A DNA stretch of 62,227 nt from CAZFPA01 sp964520975 (lineage in GTDB: Bacteria; Bacillota; Negativicutes; Selenomonadales; Selenomonadaceae), in the NCBI GenBank assembly GCA_964520975.1, contig CAZFPA010000006.1, positions 1-62,227 on the forward strand, written 5' to 3'. The translations under genes and the position numbers were made by a program. The number at the start of each line of letters is the position of its first letter. Position 1 is the stretch's first letter. Under the pieces are notes generated by a model, which worked only from the letters and a program-made list of their open reading frames with translations, did no database searches and was not told the origin of the DNA. Shown piece after piece: positions 24,428 to 33,197 of the stretch.

Positions 24428-25780
24428 ATGAAATTAAGCAGCAAGGGTTTTGGCGCCTACGATATCCGTGGAGTTTATCCGGAGGAAGTCAATGAGGAAT
24501 TGGCCTATCGCATCGGGCGTTCGTTTGGCAAGCTGTTCGACGCGAAGAAGGTAGCTGTCGGTCACGATATCCGCCTGTCCGGTCCGTCCCTGCGGGATGC
24601 GCTGATCAAGGGCCTTACCGAGGCCGGCTGCGATGCAGTCGATATCGGCCAGTGCGGCACGGAGATGATTTATTTTGCCACGGCGCATCTGAAGCTCGAT
24701 GGCGGCATCATGATCACGGCCAGCCATAATCCGAAGCAGTACAACGGCATGAAACTCGTGCGCCGGGAGTCACGTCCTATCAGCAGCGATACAGGTCTCA
24801 AGGAGCTGGAGAAAACCGTTATGGAGGGCGACTTCTCCCCGCTCAGCGGCCCGACGGGCAAGGTGGAGAAAAAGGATATCATGGCCGATTATATCGATCA
24901 TCTGCTGACCTATGTCGATGTGAGCCGCCTCCAGCCGCTCAAGATTGTGGTCAATACCGGCAATGGCGCGGCGGGCCCCATCATCAACGAGCTCGAAAAG
25001 CATCTGCCGTTCCAGATGGTCAAGGTCTATAATGAGCCGGACGGGAACTTCCCGAATGGCGTACCCAATCCGATCCTGCAGGAGAACCGTGAGGCTACGG
25101 CCAAGGTTGTACGGGAGTCCGGTGCCGATGTCGGTATCGCCTGGGACGGTGATTTTGACCGCTGCTTCCTGTTCGATGAGAAGGGCGGCTTCATCGAGGG
25201 CTATTATATGGTCGGTTTCCTCGCGCAGGCTTTCCTGAGGAAATTCCAGGGCGCAAAGGTCATCTACGACCCGCGGCTGGTCTGGAACACCATCGAGATT
25301 GCCGAAGAGCTTGGCGGTACACCGGTCATGTGCAAGAGCGGGCATGCGTTCATCAAGGACCGCATGCGCAAGGAGAACGCGGTCTATGGCGGCGAAATGA
25401 GTGCACATCATTATTTCCGTGATTTTTCCTTCTGCGACAGCGGCATGATTCCGTGGCTGCTGGTGCTTGAGCTGATTTCTGAGGCCGGGCGTCCGCTCTC
25501 CGCGCTCATGCAGGAGCGCATGGAGCGCTATCCCGTCAGCGGCGAGATCAACAGCAAGGTTGCGGATGCGCGTGCGGTCATTGATAAAATCGAGGCAAAG
25601 TACGGTCCTGCGGGCAAGGTCACCAAGGTGGACGGCCTGAGCATCGAATATCCGCAGTGGCGTTTCAACCTGCGCATGTCGAATACGGAACCGGTCATCC
25701 GTCTCAATGTGGAGACGCGTCACGATAAGGAACTGTTGGAGGAAAAGACCGCGGAGCTCCTGAAGGAGATTCGCGGCTGA
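24428..25780 (+). CDS. Phosphomannomutase/phosphoglucomutase
   Basis: A 450-aa alpha-D-phosphohexomutase interconverting hexose 1- and 6-phosphates (Man or Glc), feeding GalU and other sugar-nucleotide enzymes. The phosphoserine is S99 in TASHNPKQYNG; the metal loop is DGDFDRC, the sugar-binding loop GGEMSAHH, and the C-terminal phosphate loop RMSNTEPVIRLN. The ManB/AlgC subgroup fits better than GlmM. The start has AGGGGTGAT upstream. A terminator stands between it and galU. Confidence 0.92.
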   Translation: MKLSSKGFGAYDIRGVYPEEVNEELAYRIGRSFGKLFDAKKVAVGHDIRLSGPSLRDALIKGLTEAGCDAVDIGQCGTEMIYFATAHLKLDGGIMITASHNPKQYNGMKLVRRESRPISSDTGLKELEKTVMEGDFSPLSGPTGKVEKKDIMADYIDHLLTYVDVSRLQPLKIVVNTGNGAAGPIINELEKHLPFQMVKVYNEPDGNFPNGVPNPILQENREATAKVVRESGADVGIAWDGDFDRCFLFDEKGGFIEGYYMVGFLAQAFLRKFQGAKVIYDPRLVWNTIEIAEELGGTPVMCKSGHAFIKDRMRKENAVYGGEMSAHHYFRDFSFCDSGMIPWLLVLELISEAGRPLSALMQERMERYPVSGEINSKVADARAVIDKIEAKYGPAGKVTKVDGLSIEYPQWRFNLRMSNTEPVIRLNVETRHDKELLEEKTAELLKEIRG

Positions 25781-25805
25781 GCCTGTAAGGACAGGTTAGA
25801 ATAGC

Positions 25806-25858
25806 AAAGGCTGCTCAGGGACCCGGAAGGGACTGTATTTCCCGGGGCAGCCTTTTTC
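25806..25858 (+). terminator. Terminator between the phosphohexomutase gene and galU
   Basis: AAAGGCTGC pairs with GCAGCCTTT followed by TT, with an inner CCCGG/CCGGG pairing. It ends just before the galU RBS, so it could also attenuate galU. Confidence 0.75.
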
Positions 25859-25870
25859 AGGAGGGATTTC

Positions 25871-26779
25871 ATGCAGAAAATAAGAAAGGCGATCATTCCG
25901 GCCGCGGGGCTCGGAACTCGCTTTCTGCCGGCAACCAAGGCGCAGCCAAAGGAAATGCTGCCGATTGTGGACAAGCCGGCCATCCAGTTCATCATCGAGG
26001 AGGCCATCGCGTCCGGTATTGAGGAGATTCTCGTCATCACCGGGCGCAACAAGCGGTCCATCGAGGACCACTTTGACCGCTCGCTGGAGCTGGAGATGCA
26101 GCTCAAGGCGCAGGGAAAGTACGACCTTTTGGGCATGATCGAGGAAATATCGAATATCACGATCCATTTCATCCGCCAGAAGGAGGCGCGCGGCCTCGGC
26201 CATGCCGTGCTCTGCGCGCGTCAGTTCGTGGGCAATGAGCCATTCGCGGTACTGCTCGGTGATGATCTTGTGGATGCCAAGGTTCCCTGTCTGGCGCAGC
26301 TCATCGATGTGTATGATGATCTGGGCGGCAGTGTGCTCGGTGTGCAGAAGGTCCCCAAGGACAAGGTGTCGAGCTACGGTATCGTGGATCCCAAGGCCGT
26401 GAAGCCCAATGTCTGGCAGGCGATGACACTCATCGAGAAGCCGGAGGCTGAGGAAGCTCCGTCGCAGCTTGCGGTGCTGGGGCGGTATATCCTGGAACCG
26501 GAGATTTTCGATATCCTGGAGCATACGCGCCCGGGGCGTGGCAATGAGATCCAGCTCACCGACGCGATCTGTGAGCTCGCGGGCCAGAAGCCTGTCTATG
26601 CGTACAGCTTCTATGGCCGCCGCTACGATATCGGTGACAAGGAGGGCTTCCTGGAGGCAACGGTGGAATATGCCCTGAAGCGCCCGGAGCTGCGCGACCG
26701 GTTTATGAAGTATCTCGTGCGTTCCATAGGACCTTTGCTCGAAAGAGAAGAAGAATTGTATAAAAATGATGCAAAATAA
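25871..26779 (+). CDS. galU: UTP-glucose-1-phosphate uridylyltransferase
   Basis: Makes UDP-glucose from UTP and glucose-1-phosphate. The 302-aa nucleotidyltransferase has the signature GLGTRFLPATKAQPKEMLP, ITGRNKRSIEDHFD, LLGDDLVD (metal-binding Asp) and EKPEAEEAPS. It sits between the phosphohexomutase that supplies glucose-1-P and pgi, forming a sugar-phosphate block. CAGGAGGG precedes the start at normal distance. Confidence 0.95.
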   Translation: MQKIRKAIIPAAGLGTRFLPATKAQPKEMLPIVDKPAIQFIIEEAIASGIEEILVITGRNKRSIEDHFDRSLELEMQLKAQGKYDLLGMIEEISNITIHFIRQKEARGLGHAVLCARQFVGNEPFAVLLGDDLVDAKVPCLAQLIDVYDDLGGSVLGVQKVPKDKVSSYGIVDPKAVKPNVWQAMTLIEKPEAEEAPSQLAVLGRYILEPEIFDILEHTRPGRGNEIQLTDAICELAGQKPVYAYSFYGRRYDIGDKEGFLEATVEYALKRPELRDRFMKYLVRSIGPLLEREEELYKNDAK

Positions 26780-26833
26780 TATAAAATAAGGTAGAATAGA
26801 AGCCGTAACGATTTCATGAGGGGGATATATGTT

Positions 26834-28285
26834 ATGAGTTTAAAACTGCAGTCTGGGTTCACCTTTGATTATGACAATCTGTTTGGCGAGGGCAAGGTTA
26901 CTGCCGCAGACCTCAAGGCCTGCGAGCCGGAGCTGAAAAAAGCCCATGAGGCCATGAAGACCATGCGCAAAACGGGCGTTATCCGCGGCCATCTGTCCAA
27001 GGATGGCACGCCGGAGCTCGTGCTTTTTTCGCAGCTTCCGTATGTGGAGGATGGACATCTGAATTCGCCAAAATCCATGGCGCATCTTCAGGAGCTCACG
27101 GATTCGGTGAAGGATCGCGTGGATGCCGTGGTTTCTCTTGGCATCGGCGGTTCCTATCTCGGCGACAAGGTGCTTTTTGATGTGCATTGCGGCGAGTTCT
27201 GGAATGCGAAGTCCAGCGCTGAGCGCGGCGGCTTCCCGAAGATCTATTTCAGCGGCAACAACATCGATCCGCGCCGTACGGGCGATCTCATCGAGCACAT
27301 GGAGAGCCAGGCCAAGATCACCAAGACGCATGCGGGCCGCAAATTCCGCGTGATGCTGCTGGTCATTTCCAAGTCCGGCGGTACGCTCGATACCATGTCG
27401 AATTTCATGGTCATCTATGCTGAGCTCAAGAAAAATCCGGATATCGAGGTCGAGGTCGTTGCGGTGACGGACCCGAACGAAGAAAAGCCGACGCTGCTGA
27501 AAAAGCTGGCGCAGGAAAAGGGCTGGCCGACCTACAGTGTTCCGGATGGCGTAGGCGGACGCTTCTCTATCTTCTGTGATGTCGGGCTTACGGTGGCGGC
27601 CTGTGTGGGCTTTGATATCCGTGCCTTCCTCGATGGCGCCAAGGCTATGGACAAGGCCTGCCAGCAGGACGATCTCTGGCAGAATCCGGCTATGCTCAAT
27701 GCGGCACTGAAATTCATCGCGTCGGAAAAATATGGCCGTGATATGGAAGTCATGATGCCTTACGGGGATTACCTCAAGTCTGTTTCAGAATGGTATATCC
27801 AGCTCCTGGCGGAATCCCTGGGCAAGCAGGTGGACCGCGAGGGCAAGGAGGTCTGCTATGGCCGCACACCTATGGTAGCGGTAGGAACGACTGACATGCA
27901 CGCACAGACCCAGCAGCATCAGGAGGGCAAGCTCAACAAGATCGTACAGTTCATTCGCATTGAGAAATGGGCGAAGGACTTTACGATTCCGGATGTATTC
28001 CCGGAGGCCAGAAAGCTTTCGGATATTTCCGGCGTCAAGATGAGCGAGGCGCTGGAGGTTGCGCGCCAGTCCAATGCGGATGCACTGGCTTCCAATCAGC
28101 GTTTCAACGCACTCTTCAGTCTGCCGGAGCTCACGCCGTACCATTTGGGCGAACTGCTGTACATGCTGGCGATGTCCGTAGCCTATGAGGGCGAACTCGC
28201 CGATGTCGATGCGTTCAATCAGCCGGGCGTCGAGGCTTATAAGCGCATCATGGGACCAAAATTGCAGGAAGTAAAAAATAAATAA
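26834..28285 (+). CDS. pgi: Glucose-6-phosphate isomerase
   Basis: Interconverts glucose-6-P and fructose-6-P. The 483-aa protein has two SIS-type subdomains: SLGIGGSYLGDKV near residue 100 and LVISKSGGTLDT near 175, then GGRFSIF and the late catalytic Lys/His region (TQQHQEGKLNK). The second signature is divergent from the textbook form but in register. ATG 26834 follows GAGGGGG (26818-26824); an in-frame ATG at 26816 lies upstream of that RBS and is rejected. Confidence 0.9.
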   Translation: MSLKLQSGFTFDYDNLFGEGKVTAADLKACEPELKKAHEAMKTMRKTGVIRGHLSKDGTPELVLFSQLPYVEDGHLNSPKSMAHLQELTDSVKDRVDAVVSLGIGGSYLGDKVLFDVHCGEFWNAKSSAERGGFPKIYFSGNNIDPRRTGDLIEHMESQAKITKTHAGRKFRVMLLVISKSGGTLDTMSNFMVIYAELKKNPDIEVEVVAVTDPNEEKPTLLKKLAQEKGWPTYSVPDGVGGRFSIFCDVGLTVAACVGFDIRAFLDGAKAMDKACQQDDLWQNPAMLNAALKFIASEKYGRDMEVMMPYGDYLKSVSEWYIQLLAESLGKQVDREGKEVCYGRTPMVAVGTTDMHAQTQQHQEGKLNKIVQFIRIEKWAKDFTIPDVFPEARKLSDISGVKMSEALEVARQSNADALASNQRFNALFSLPELTPYHLGELLYMLAMSVAYEGELADVDAFNQPGVEAYKRIMGPKLQEVKNK

Positions 28286-28294
28286 GCGGACAGC

Positions 28295-28326
28295 AGCCCA
28301 GCCTGTCGGCAGGTCCGACAGGCTGG
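28295..28326 (+). other. Strong hairpin after pgi without a T-tract
   Basis: CAGCCTGTCGG pairs with CCGACAGGCTG around a 4-6 nt loop. Only GC-rich sequence follows, so termination, if any, would not be of the classical intrinsic type. Confidence 0.5.
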
Positions 28327-28448
28327 TGCAGCGTTCACAGAATATCTGGGTGAATTACCTGGGGGGGTTGTGTACGCTGTACCAGGGCTGCTTTCTGTAT
28401 CGGATAAATTCACATAATATTATAACAACGAGGGAGCGATGGAGTATT

Positions 28449-28970
28449 ATGGACAGAATGCTTCATTTGTCCGGGCGGACGAAAGGAATCGGTCTGGCGG
28501 CAGTGCTGCTCTTTGCGGTCTGGCTGCTGCCGGATCGCGCACCCGCCGTGCTGCCGACGGAGGGGGAGGCTGCACTGGCGCCTTCGGCACCGGCGGCTGC
28601 CAGCCGGGAGATCAAGGGCCTGCCGCAGGCGCAAACCACCGGGGAACTGCAGGACCCGTTCCGCAGCAACCATGAAGGACGTGTGCCGGTGCTGCCGACA
28701 GGGAAAGAAGCTCCGCCGCTGCAGGCGGCCGCTGCTCCGCCGCTGTCTCCGCAGAGGGGAACCGCGGGGAAGCGGCCCTTGCCGCCCCTGCGCCTCGTGG
28801 GCATACTGACTGCCGGCAGTGAGGTGCGGGCCATTTTTTCCCGCGGCGATAGCCAGTTCAGCCTTTCACCGGGGGAGGCGCGCCAGGATATCTGCCTCGT
28901 GTCGGCTGGTGCGGGGCAGGCCGTTGTGGATACGCCCGCGGGAACGCAGACCCTGCAGTTGGCGGACTGA
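28449..28970 (+). CDS. GspC/PilP-like periplasmic protein of the secretin locus
   Basis: A 173-aa protein with one N-terminal TM segment (about residues 14-29), a Pro/Ala-rich linker containing the PilP-type DPFR sequence, and a C-terminal small beta domain (LPPLRLVGILTAGSEVRAIF...) that resembles the HR domain of GspC or the beta domain of PilP. In type II secretion and type IV pilus systems this domain contacts the N0 domain of the secretin. The secretin gene follows 36 nt downstream, which supports the call. Similarity is moderate and rests on arrangement as much as on motif. The start could also be the ATG at 28458. Confidence 0.65.
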   Translation: MDRMLHLSGRTKGIGLAAVLLFAVWLLPDRAPAVLPTEGEAALAPSAPAAASREIKGLPQAQTTGELQDPFRSNHEGRVPVLPTGKEAPPLQAAAAPPLSPQRGTAGKRPLPPLRLVGILTAGSEVRAIFSRGDSQFSLSPGEARQDICLVSAGAGQAVVDTPAGTQTLQLAD

Positions 28971-29006
28971 GTGCAGCTGCAGCAAGAGGATGGAGGAGTC
29001 GTTTTA

Positions 29007-30311
29007 ATGAAAAGGCACTGCTTTATCGTTTTTTTTCTGCTGATGTTTTTCCTGTTGCCGTCCGCAGAGGCGTTTTCCCTGCAGACTGTGGATGGCGATG
29101 TCCGGGAGGTCTTGCGGAGCGCGGCCCGTATGGGAGGCATCAACCTCGTACTCGACGATACCGTGCGCGGCAAGGTGACCATCGAGCTGCAGGAGGTGGC
29201 TCCGGAGGAGGCTATCCGCCTCATTGCGCTGGCCCGGGGCTTTTCGCTTACGCGCAGCGGCAGTACGCTGGTCGTGAGTACGCAGACGGCCGTTGACCGT
29301 GGATTTTCCAGCATACATATTTTTCCTATTCACTTTGCGGATATGAATACCATCTTGTCAGCTGTAAAATTATCCTTGCATGAAGGAGGATTTGCTCCGC
29401 AAACGCAGAATATAGAAAGAAGTACTCAAAATTTGTCAGAAACTGGGCCATTGGTAGAATCTGATTCCGGGGGGAATCAGGAACCGCAGCAGCCCGTAAA
29501 TGGAACCCGGCTTTTTGCGGATCGGGATACAAATTCCCTGCTTCTTTGGGGTACCGAAGAGGAAGCAGCGCAGGCCAGGGGGATACTTCGTGAGCTGGAT
29601 GTACCTGCCCGGCAGGTATCTCTCGAGGCAAAGGTCGTTGCTCTGCAAAAAGATGCGGCCCAAAAGCTCGGGATTTCCTGGGAGTGGTCGCATCTGCCGC
29701 AATATCCGGCGACGGAGGATGAGCGGCAATGGAAAGGACAGTCGACAGCTCCTGGCATTATCCGTTTTGGCAGGGGACCGGAGGGCCGGCCCTTTGAGTT
29801 TTACTATGAGGCGGCTATCGATGCGATGGCGGCCAACGGCCAGGCAAAGATATTGTCCCGGCCGAACATCACGACAATTCAGGGACGGGAAGCCGTTATC
29901 AATATTGGCGGTGAAGTGCCGGTGCCGGTGGTATCCACCACGAATTCCACGACAACGACCTCCATCAGCTATCGCCCGGCAGGCATCATCCTGCGCTATA
30001 CACCTTGTGTGAATGCCGATGGCTATATCACGGCGAAGGTGCATACCGAGGTGAGCTCACCGCTCTATGTGGAGGAGCTCAAGGCGTATCGTTTCCAAAA
30101 GCGTGCGGCTGATACCACGGTTCGCCTGAAGGATGGCGAGACCATGGTAATCGGTGGCCTCATTGGACGCGAGGAACTGCGCAGTCTGGTGAAGATACCC
30201 TTCCTGGGGGATTTACCTGTTTTGGGAGCTTTTTTTCGCAGCGTAAGAAATAACAGCTCAGACTCTGAGGTCATGATATTTTTGACAGCCCGCGTGGTGG
30301 GAAATCACTGA
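29007..30311 (+). CDS. Secretin (GspD/PilQ family)
   Basis: A 434-aa outer-membrane pore protein. The signal peptide is residues 1-22 (hydrophobic, ending PSAEA). An N0/STN-type domain (about 24-95: LQTVDGDVREVLRSAAR) and an N1-like domain (about 100-190) with an unusual Gln/Asn/Ser-rich insert follow. The C-terminal secretin domain (about 205-434) contains ANGQAKILSRPNI, VPVPVV and the late signature LKDGETMVIGGLI...PFLGDLPVLGAFF. It is shorter than typical GspD (about 650 aa). No ATPase, platform protein or pilin genes flank it here. ATG 29007 follows GGAGGAG. Confidence 0.9.
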   Translation: MKRHCFIVFFLLMFFLLPSAEAFSLQTVDGDVREVLRSAARMGGINLVLDDTVRGKVTIELQEVAPEEAIRLIALARGFSLTRSGSTLVVSTQTAVDRGFSSIHIFPIHFADMNTILSAVKLSLHEGGFAPQTQNIERSTQNLSETGPLVESDSGGNQEPQQPVNGTRLFADRDTNSLLLWGTEEEAAQARGILRELDVPARQVSLEAKVVALQKDAAQKLGISWEWSHLPQYPATEDERQWKGQSTAPGIIRFGRGPEGRPFEFYYEAAIDAMAANGQAKILSRPNITTIQGREAVINIGGEVPVPVVSTTNSTTTTSISYRPAGIILRYTPCVNADGYITAKVHTEVSSPLYVEELKAYRFQKRAADTTVRLKDGETMVIGGLIGREELRSLVKIPFLGDLPVLGAFFRSVRNNSSDSEVMIFLTARVVGNH

Positions 30312-30351
30312 TTTCCTGGCGGAAGTAAGAGAAATATTGGGGGAGAAAACT

Positions 30352-31023
30352 ATGGCAATTAAAATTTTGATCGCAGACGATCATGCCCTGCTCCGGCAGG
30401 GGATCAAGCGCGTCCTGAATTTTGAGGAGGATCTTGAGGTCGTTGGCGAGGCTGAGGATGGGCAGGAGACTCTGGCGCGTACCCTGGTGCTGCAGCCGGA
30501 TGTGCTGCTGCTGGATCTCAATATGCCGGGACTCAGCGGGCTGGAGGTGGCCCGGCAGCTTCAGGCGGCCAAATCGAAGACCAAGGTCATCGTGCTGACC
30601 ATCCATGATAGCGATAACTACGTGCTGGAGCTTTTGAAGAATGGCGCGCTCGGTTATCTGCTGAAAGACGTGGAACCGGCTATGCTCATCAAGGCAATCC
30701 ATGTGGTCAATGAAGGGAATGCCTTTGTCTATCCGAAGCTCGCGGAGCGCCTGTTCGGCGGTATCAACGAGGCAGAGGATCTCAACGAAAAAGCGCGTGA
30801 AATGTGGCGCGAAAGCCGCTCGGAACGCCTTACAGCACGTGAGATGGACGTGCTCTCCTGCATCGCGAAGGGTTTCAGCAATCAGGATATTGCGCAGGCC
30901 TTGTTCGTGAGCGAAAAAACCGTTAAGAACCATCTGACAAATATTTTCCGTAAGCTCAATGTCAACGATCGTACGCAGGCGCTCATCTATGTGCTCAAAC
31001 ACAAAATCATGACGCTGGAATAG
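30352..31023 (+). CDS. NarL/LuxR-family response regulator
   Basis: A 223-aa regulator. The receiver domain (about residues 3-120) has D9/D10 (IADDHALLRQG), phosphorylation site near D55 (LLLDLNMPG) and K in YLLKDVEP. A LuxR-type HTH is at the C-terminus (about 160-223: LTAREMDVLSCIAKGFSNQDIA...KTVKNHLTNIFRKL). It follows the secretin by 40 nt with GGGGGAG as RBS and is probably co-transcribed with it. No cognate kinase is adjacent. Confidence 0.93.
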   Translation: MAIKILIADDHALLRQGIKRVLNFEEDLEVVGEAEDGQETLARTLVLQPDVLLLDLNMPGLSGLEVARQLQAAKSKTKVIVLTIHDSDNYVLELLKNGALGYLLKDVEPAMLIKAIHVVNEGNAFVYPKLAERLFGGINEAEDLNEKAREMWRESRSERLTAREMDVLSCIAKGFSNQDIAQALFVSEKTVKNHLTNIFRKLNVNDRTQALIYVLKHKIMTLE

Positions 31024-31032
31024 AATCTGTTG

Positions 31033-31071
31033 AAAAGATGCTCTCCGCAAGGAGCGGCGTCTTTTTTTTTT
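31033..31071 (+). terminator. Terminator after the NarL-type gene
   Basis: AAGATGCTCTCC pairs with GGAGCGGCGTCTT (one mismatch), followed by a run of ten T residues. Confidence 0.88.
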
Positions 31072-31154
31072 GCCCGGCGGACGGTGCGCTGCCGGGCGAT
31101 TTTTCGCCGTTGGCGACCGGGCGGTTTTGGGTGGGAAACCGGCACAATTTGTGG

Positions 31155-31210
31155 GAAATGCCGATGGGAAGAATTTCGCGTTGCGCAACCTTGAACAATG
31201 GCGTTATAAT
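31155..31210 (+). promoter_or_regulatory. Promoter-bearing dyad repeat, copy 6, driving the hem operon
   Basis: TTGCGC (31181-31186), an 18-nt spacer (AACCTTGAACAATGGCGT), TATAAT (31205-31210). The dyad ATTTCGC-GTT-GCGCAAC is at 31173-31189. Upstream GGGAAATGCCGATGGG matches copies 2 and 7. No cobalamin riboswitch or heme-responsive leader is evident between it and 31271. Confidence 0.75.
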
Positions 31211-31270
31211 GGAAAGGATAAAATGAATGTAGTTCGTATTTGATAGATATTCATCTTGGGAGGCAGCGGT

Positions 31271-31909
31271 ATGTATGCAATCCAACTAAGACTCATGGAT
31301 CGGCACTGTATCGTGCTCGGCGGCGGTCGGGTCGCACAGCGCAAGGTGCGTCCACTGCTGGCGGAGGGCGCGCTCATTGAGGTCATTGCACCGGCACTCT
31401 GCGGGGAACTGCAGCAGCTCGCGGCAGCGGGGAAAATCCGGTGGCGGGCTGCAGGCTATACCGCGGGTTGCCTGGCGGGGGCCTTCCTGGTATTCTGTGC
31501 GACGGACGATCTCGCTGTCAATGCAGCGGCGGCGGCCGAGGCGCAGCGGCAGGGCAGCCTCGTGAATGTGGCCGCCCCGCCGGAACAGAGCGACTTTCAG
31601 GTCCCGGCGTCCATCCGGCGCGGCAGGCTTCAGCTTACCGTATCCACCGGCGGCGCTTCGCCGGCCTTTTCCCGGCTGCTGCGCGAGCGGCTCGAACGGG
31701 AATATGGCAGGGTGTATGGGGAATGGCTGGAGTGCCTGGAACGTCTGCGGGCGGAGCTGCGGAAGCGGCCCGGGACGAGCCGGGAACGGGAACATTTTTG
31801 GCGGCAGATACTGACAGAAGATATTTTGGCCCTGGTGGAGCAGGGTAAGCTCGAAGAGGCGGAGGCAGAAGTAAGAAATGCAATTAATGGTTTTGGGACT
31901 CAATCATAA
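31271..31909 (+). CDS. Precorrin-2 dehydrogenase (siroheme synthase N-terminal type)
   Basis: A 212-aa NAD-dependent enzyme that oxidises precorrin-2 to sirohydrochlorin and may also chelate metal, as in Met8p or the N-terminal part of CysG. The Rossmann motif CIVLGGGRVAQRKV is near the N-terminus, followed by VFCATDD, VNVAAPPEQSDFQVPASIRRGRLQLTVSTGG and PAFSRLLRERLE, all typical of the family. First gene of the tetrapyrrole operon. Its end overlaps hemA by 32 nt. ATG 31271 follows GGGAGG; an earlier in-frame ATG at 31256 precedes the RBS. Confidence 0.92.
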   Translation: MYAIQLRLMDRHCIVLGGGRVAQRKVRPLLAEGALIEVIAPALCGELQQLAAAGKIRWRAAGYTAGCLAGAFLVFCATDDLAVNAAAAAEAQRQGSLVNVAAPPEQSDFQVPASIRRGRLQLTVSTGGASPAFSRLLRERLEREYGRVYGEWLECLERLRAELRKRPGTSREREHFWRQILTEDILALVEQGKLEEAEAEVRNAINGFGTQS

Positions 31910-33197
31910 AACGGCACCTGTGGCGGTGCGCGAGCGGTTTTCTATCGCGCGTGAGGACATCAGCCGCGGGCTCCGGCATCTGCATGAATACGATGAGATC
32001 AATGAGGCGGCAGTGCTGTCCACCTGCAATCGCAGTGAGCTCTATGCGGTGGTGGATGATGCCGCTGAAGGACTTGAATCCATGCGGCAGTTCCTGCTCG
32101 ACCTTACGGGCAACGAGGAGGATATCAGCGAATATCTGTATTCCTATGAAAATGAAAAGTGCATCGATCATCTGTTTCGGGTGGCTTCGAGCCTGGATTC
32201 CCTGGTGATCGGTGAGGGGCAGATCCTGAGTCAGGTCAAGCAGGCCTATGCGCTGGCACGCGAGGCTGAGGCCACGAGCACAATACTGAATCTGTTGTTT
32301 CATCGGGCCATCGCCACGGGCAAGCGCGTGCGCACGGAGACGCGCATCGCGTTCAGTGCGGTATCGGTGAGCTATGCGGCTGTAGAGCTCGTGCGCGGTA
32401 TGTTCGGCGAGCTGTCGCATTCCAATGTCCTGATCTTTGGCGCGGGAAAAATGGCGGAGCTTACGGCCCGCCATCTCGTCGCGCGCGGGGTGCAGAAGAT
32501 CTATGTGGCGAACCGTCACAAGGAAAAGGCCGAAGTGCTGGCCGGTTATTTCGGTGGCGAGGCGGTATCGTTTGAGCAGGCCTTCAAGCAGGCTGTGGAT
32601 ATCGATATTGTGGTGACCTCTACGGGGGCACCGCATTATGTGGTCAAGTCCTGGGAAACCCGGCAGCTCATGACGAAGCGCAAGGGACGGCCCATCGTGT
32701 TCATCGATATTGCCGTGCCGCGGGATGTGGACCCGGATGTAGCGGCAATCAAAGGCGTTACGCTCTACAATATCGATGATCTGGAGGAGGTCGTTGATGA
32801 GCACGTGGCGGAGCGCCGCCAGGAGGCGAAGCTCGCGGAGAAAATCGTCTGCGAGGAAACGGCCTCTTTGCTCGATAAATACCAGTATCTCTATTTGCGG
32901 CCGCTCATGGCACTGCTCTCCGAGAAGGCGGAGCGCATCCGCTGCCGTGAGGTCAAGCGGGCCATGAGCAAGCTGCCGGATCTCAGCAAGGCCGAGATGC
33001 GGGCTGTAGAGCACATGTCCAGGATGATCGTGCGCAAGCTGCTGCGGGAGCCTATGATGAAGGTCAACGCAGCGGCCGGGACAGCACAGGAGCAGTTCTA
33101 CATCGATGCGATGCGGCGGCTTTTCAAACTCGATACGATAGGAGCGACGGGAACCAGTGAAGAAAGACACAATCATTATCGGTACGCGCAGCAGTAA
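31878..33197 (+). CDS. hemA: Glutamyl-tRNA reductase
   Basis: First committed step of C5-pathway tetrapyrrole synthesis: reduces Glu-tRNA to glutamate-1-semialdehyde with NADPH. The 439-aa protein has the N-terminal catalytic domain with MVLGLNHKTAPV and the nucleophilic Cys in STCNRSELYAV, the NADPH domain with FGAGKMAEL, and the C-terminal dimerisation helices. It overlaps the preceding gene by 32 nt and hemC by 41 nt, so the operon is tightly packed. Its RBS (GGAGG) lies inside the upstream gene. Confidence 0.96.
   Translation: MQLMVLGLNHKTAPVAVRERFSIAREDISRGLRHLHEYDEINEAAVLSTCNRSELYAVVDDAAEGLESMRQFLLDLTGNEEDISEYLYSYENEKCIDHLFRVASSLDSLVIGEGQILSQVKQAYALAREAEATSTILNLLFHRAIATGKRVRTETRIAFSAVSVSYAAVELVRGMFGELSHSNVLIFGAGKMAELTARHLVARGVQKIYVANRHKEKAEVLAGYFGGEAVSFEQAFKQAVDIDIVVTSTGAPHYVVKSWETRQLMTKRKGRPIVFIDIAVPRDVDPDVAAIKGVTLYNIDDLEEVVDEHVAERRQEAKLAEKIVCEETASLLDKYQYLYLRPLMALLSEKAERIRCREVKRAMSKLPDLSKAEMRAVEHMSRMIVRKLLREPMMKVNAAAGTAQEQFYIDAMRRLFKLDTIGATGTSEERHNHYRYAQQ

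Noticed and set aside
31211..31270. Cobalamin riboswitch before the hem operon
   Set aside because: The leader is about 55 nt, too short, and lacks a B12-box.
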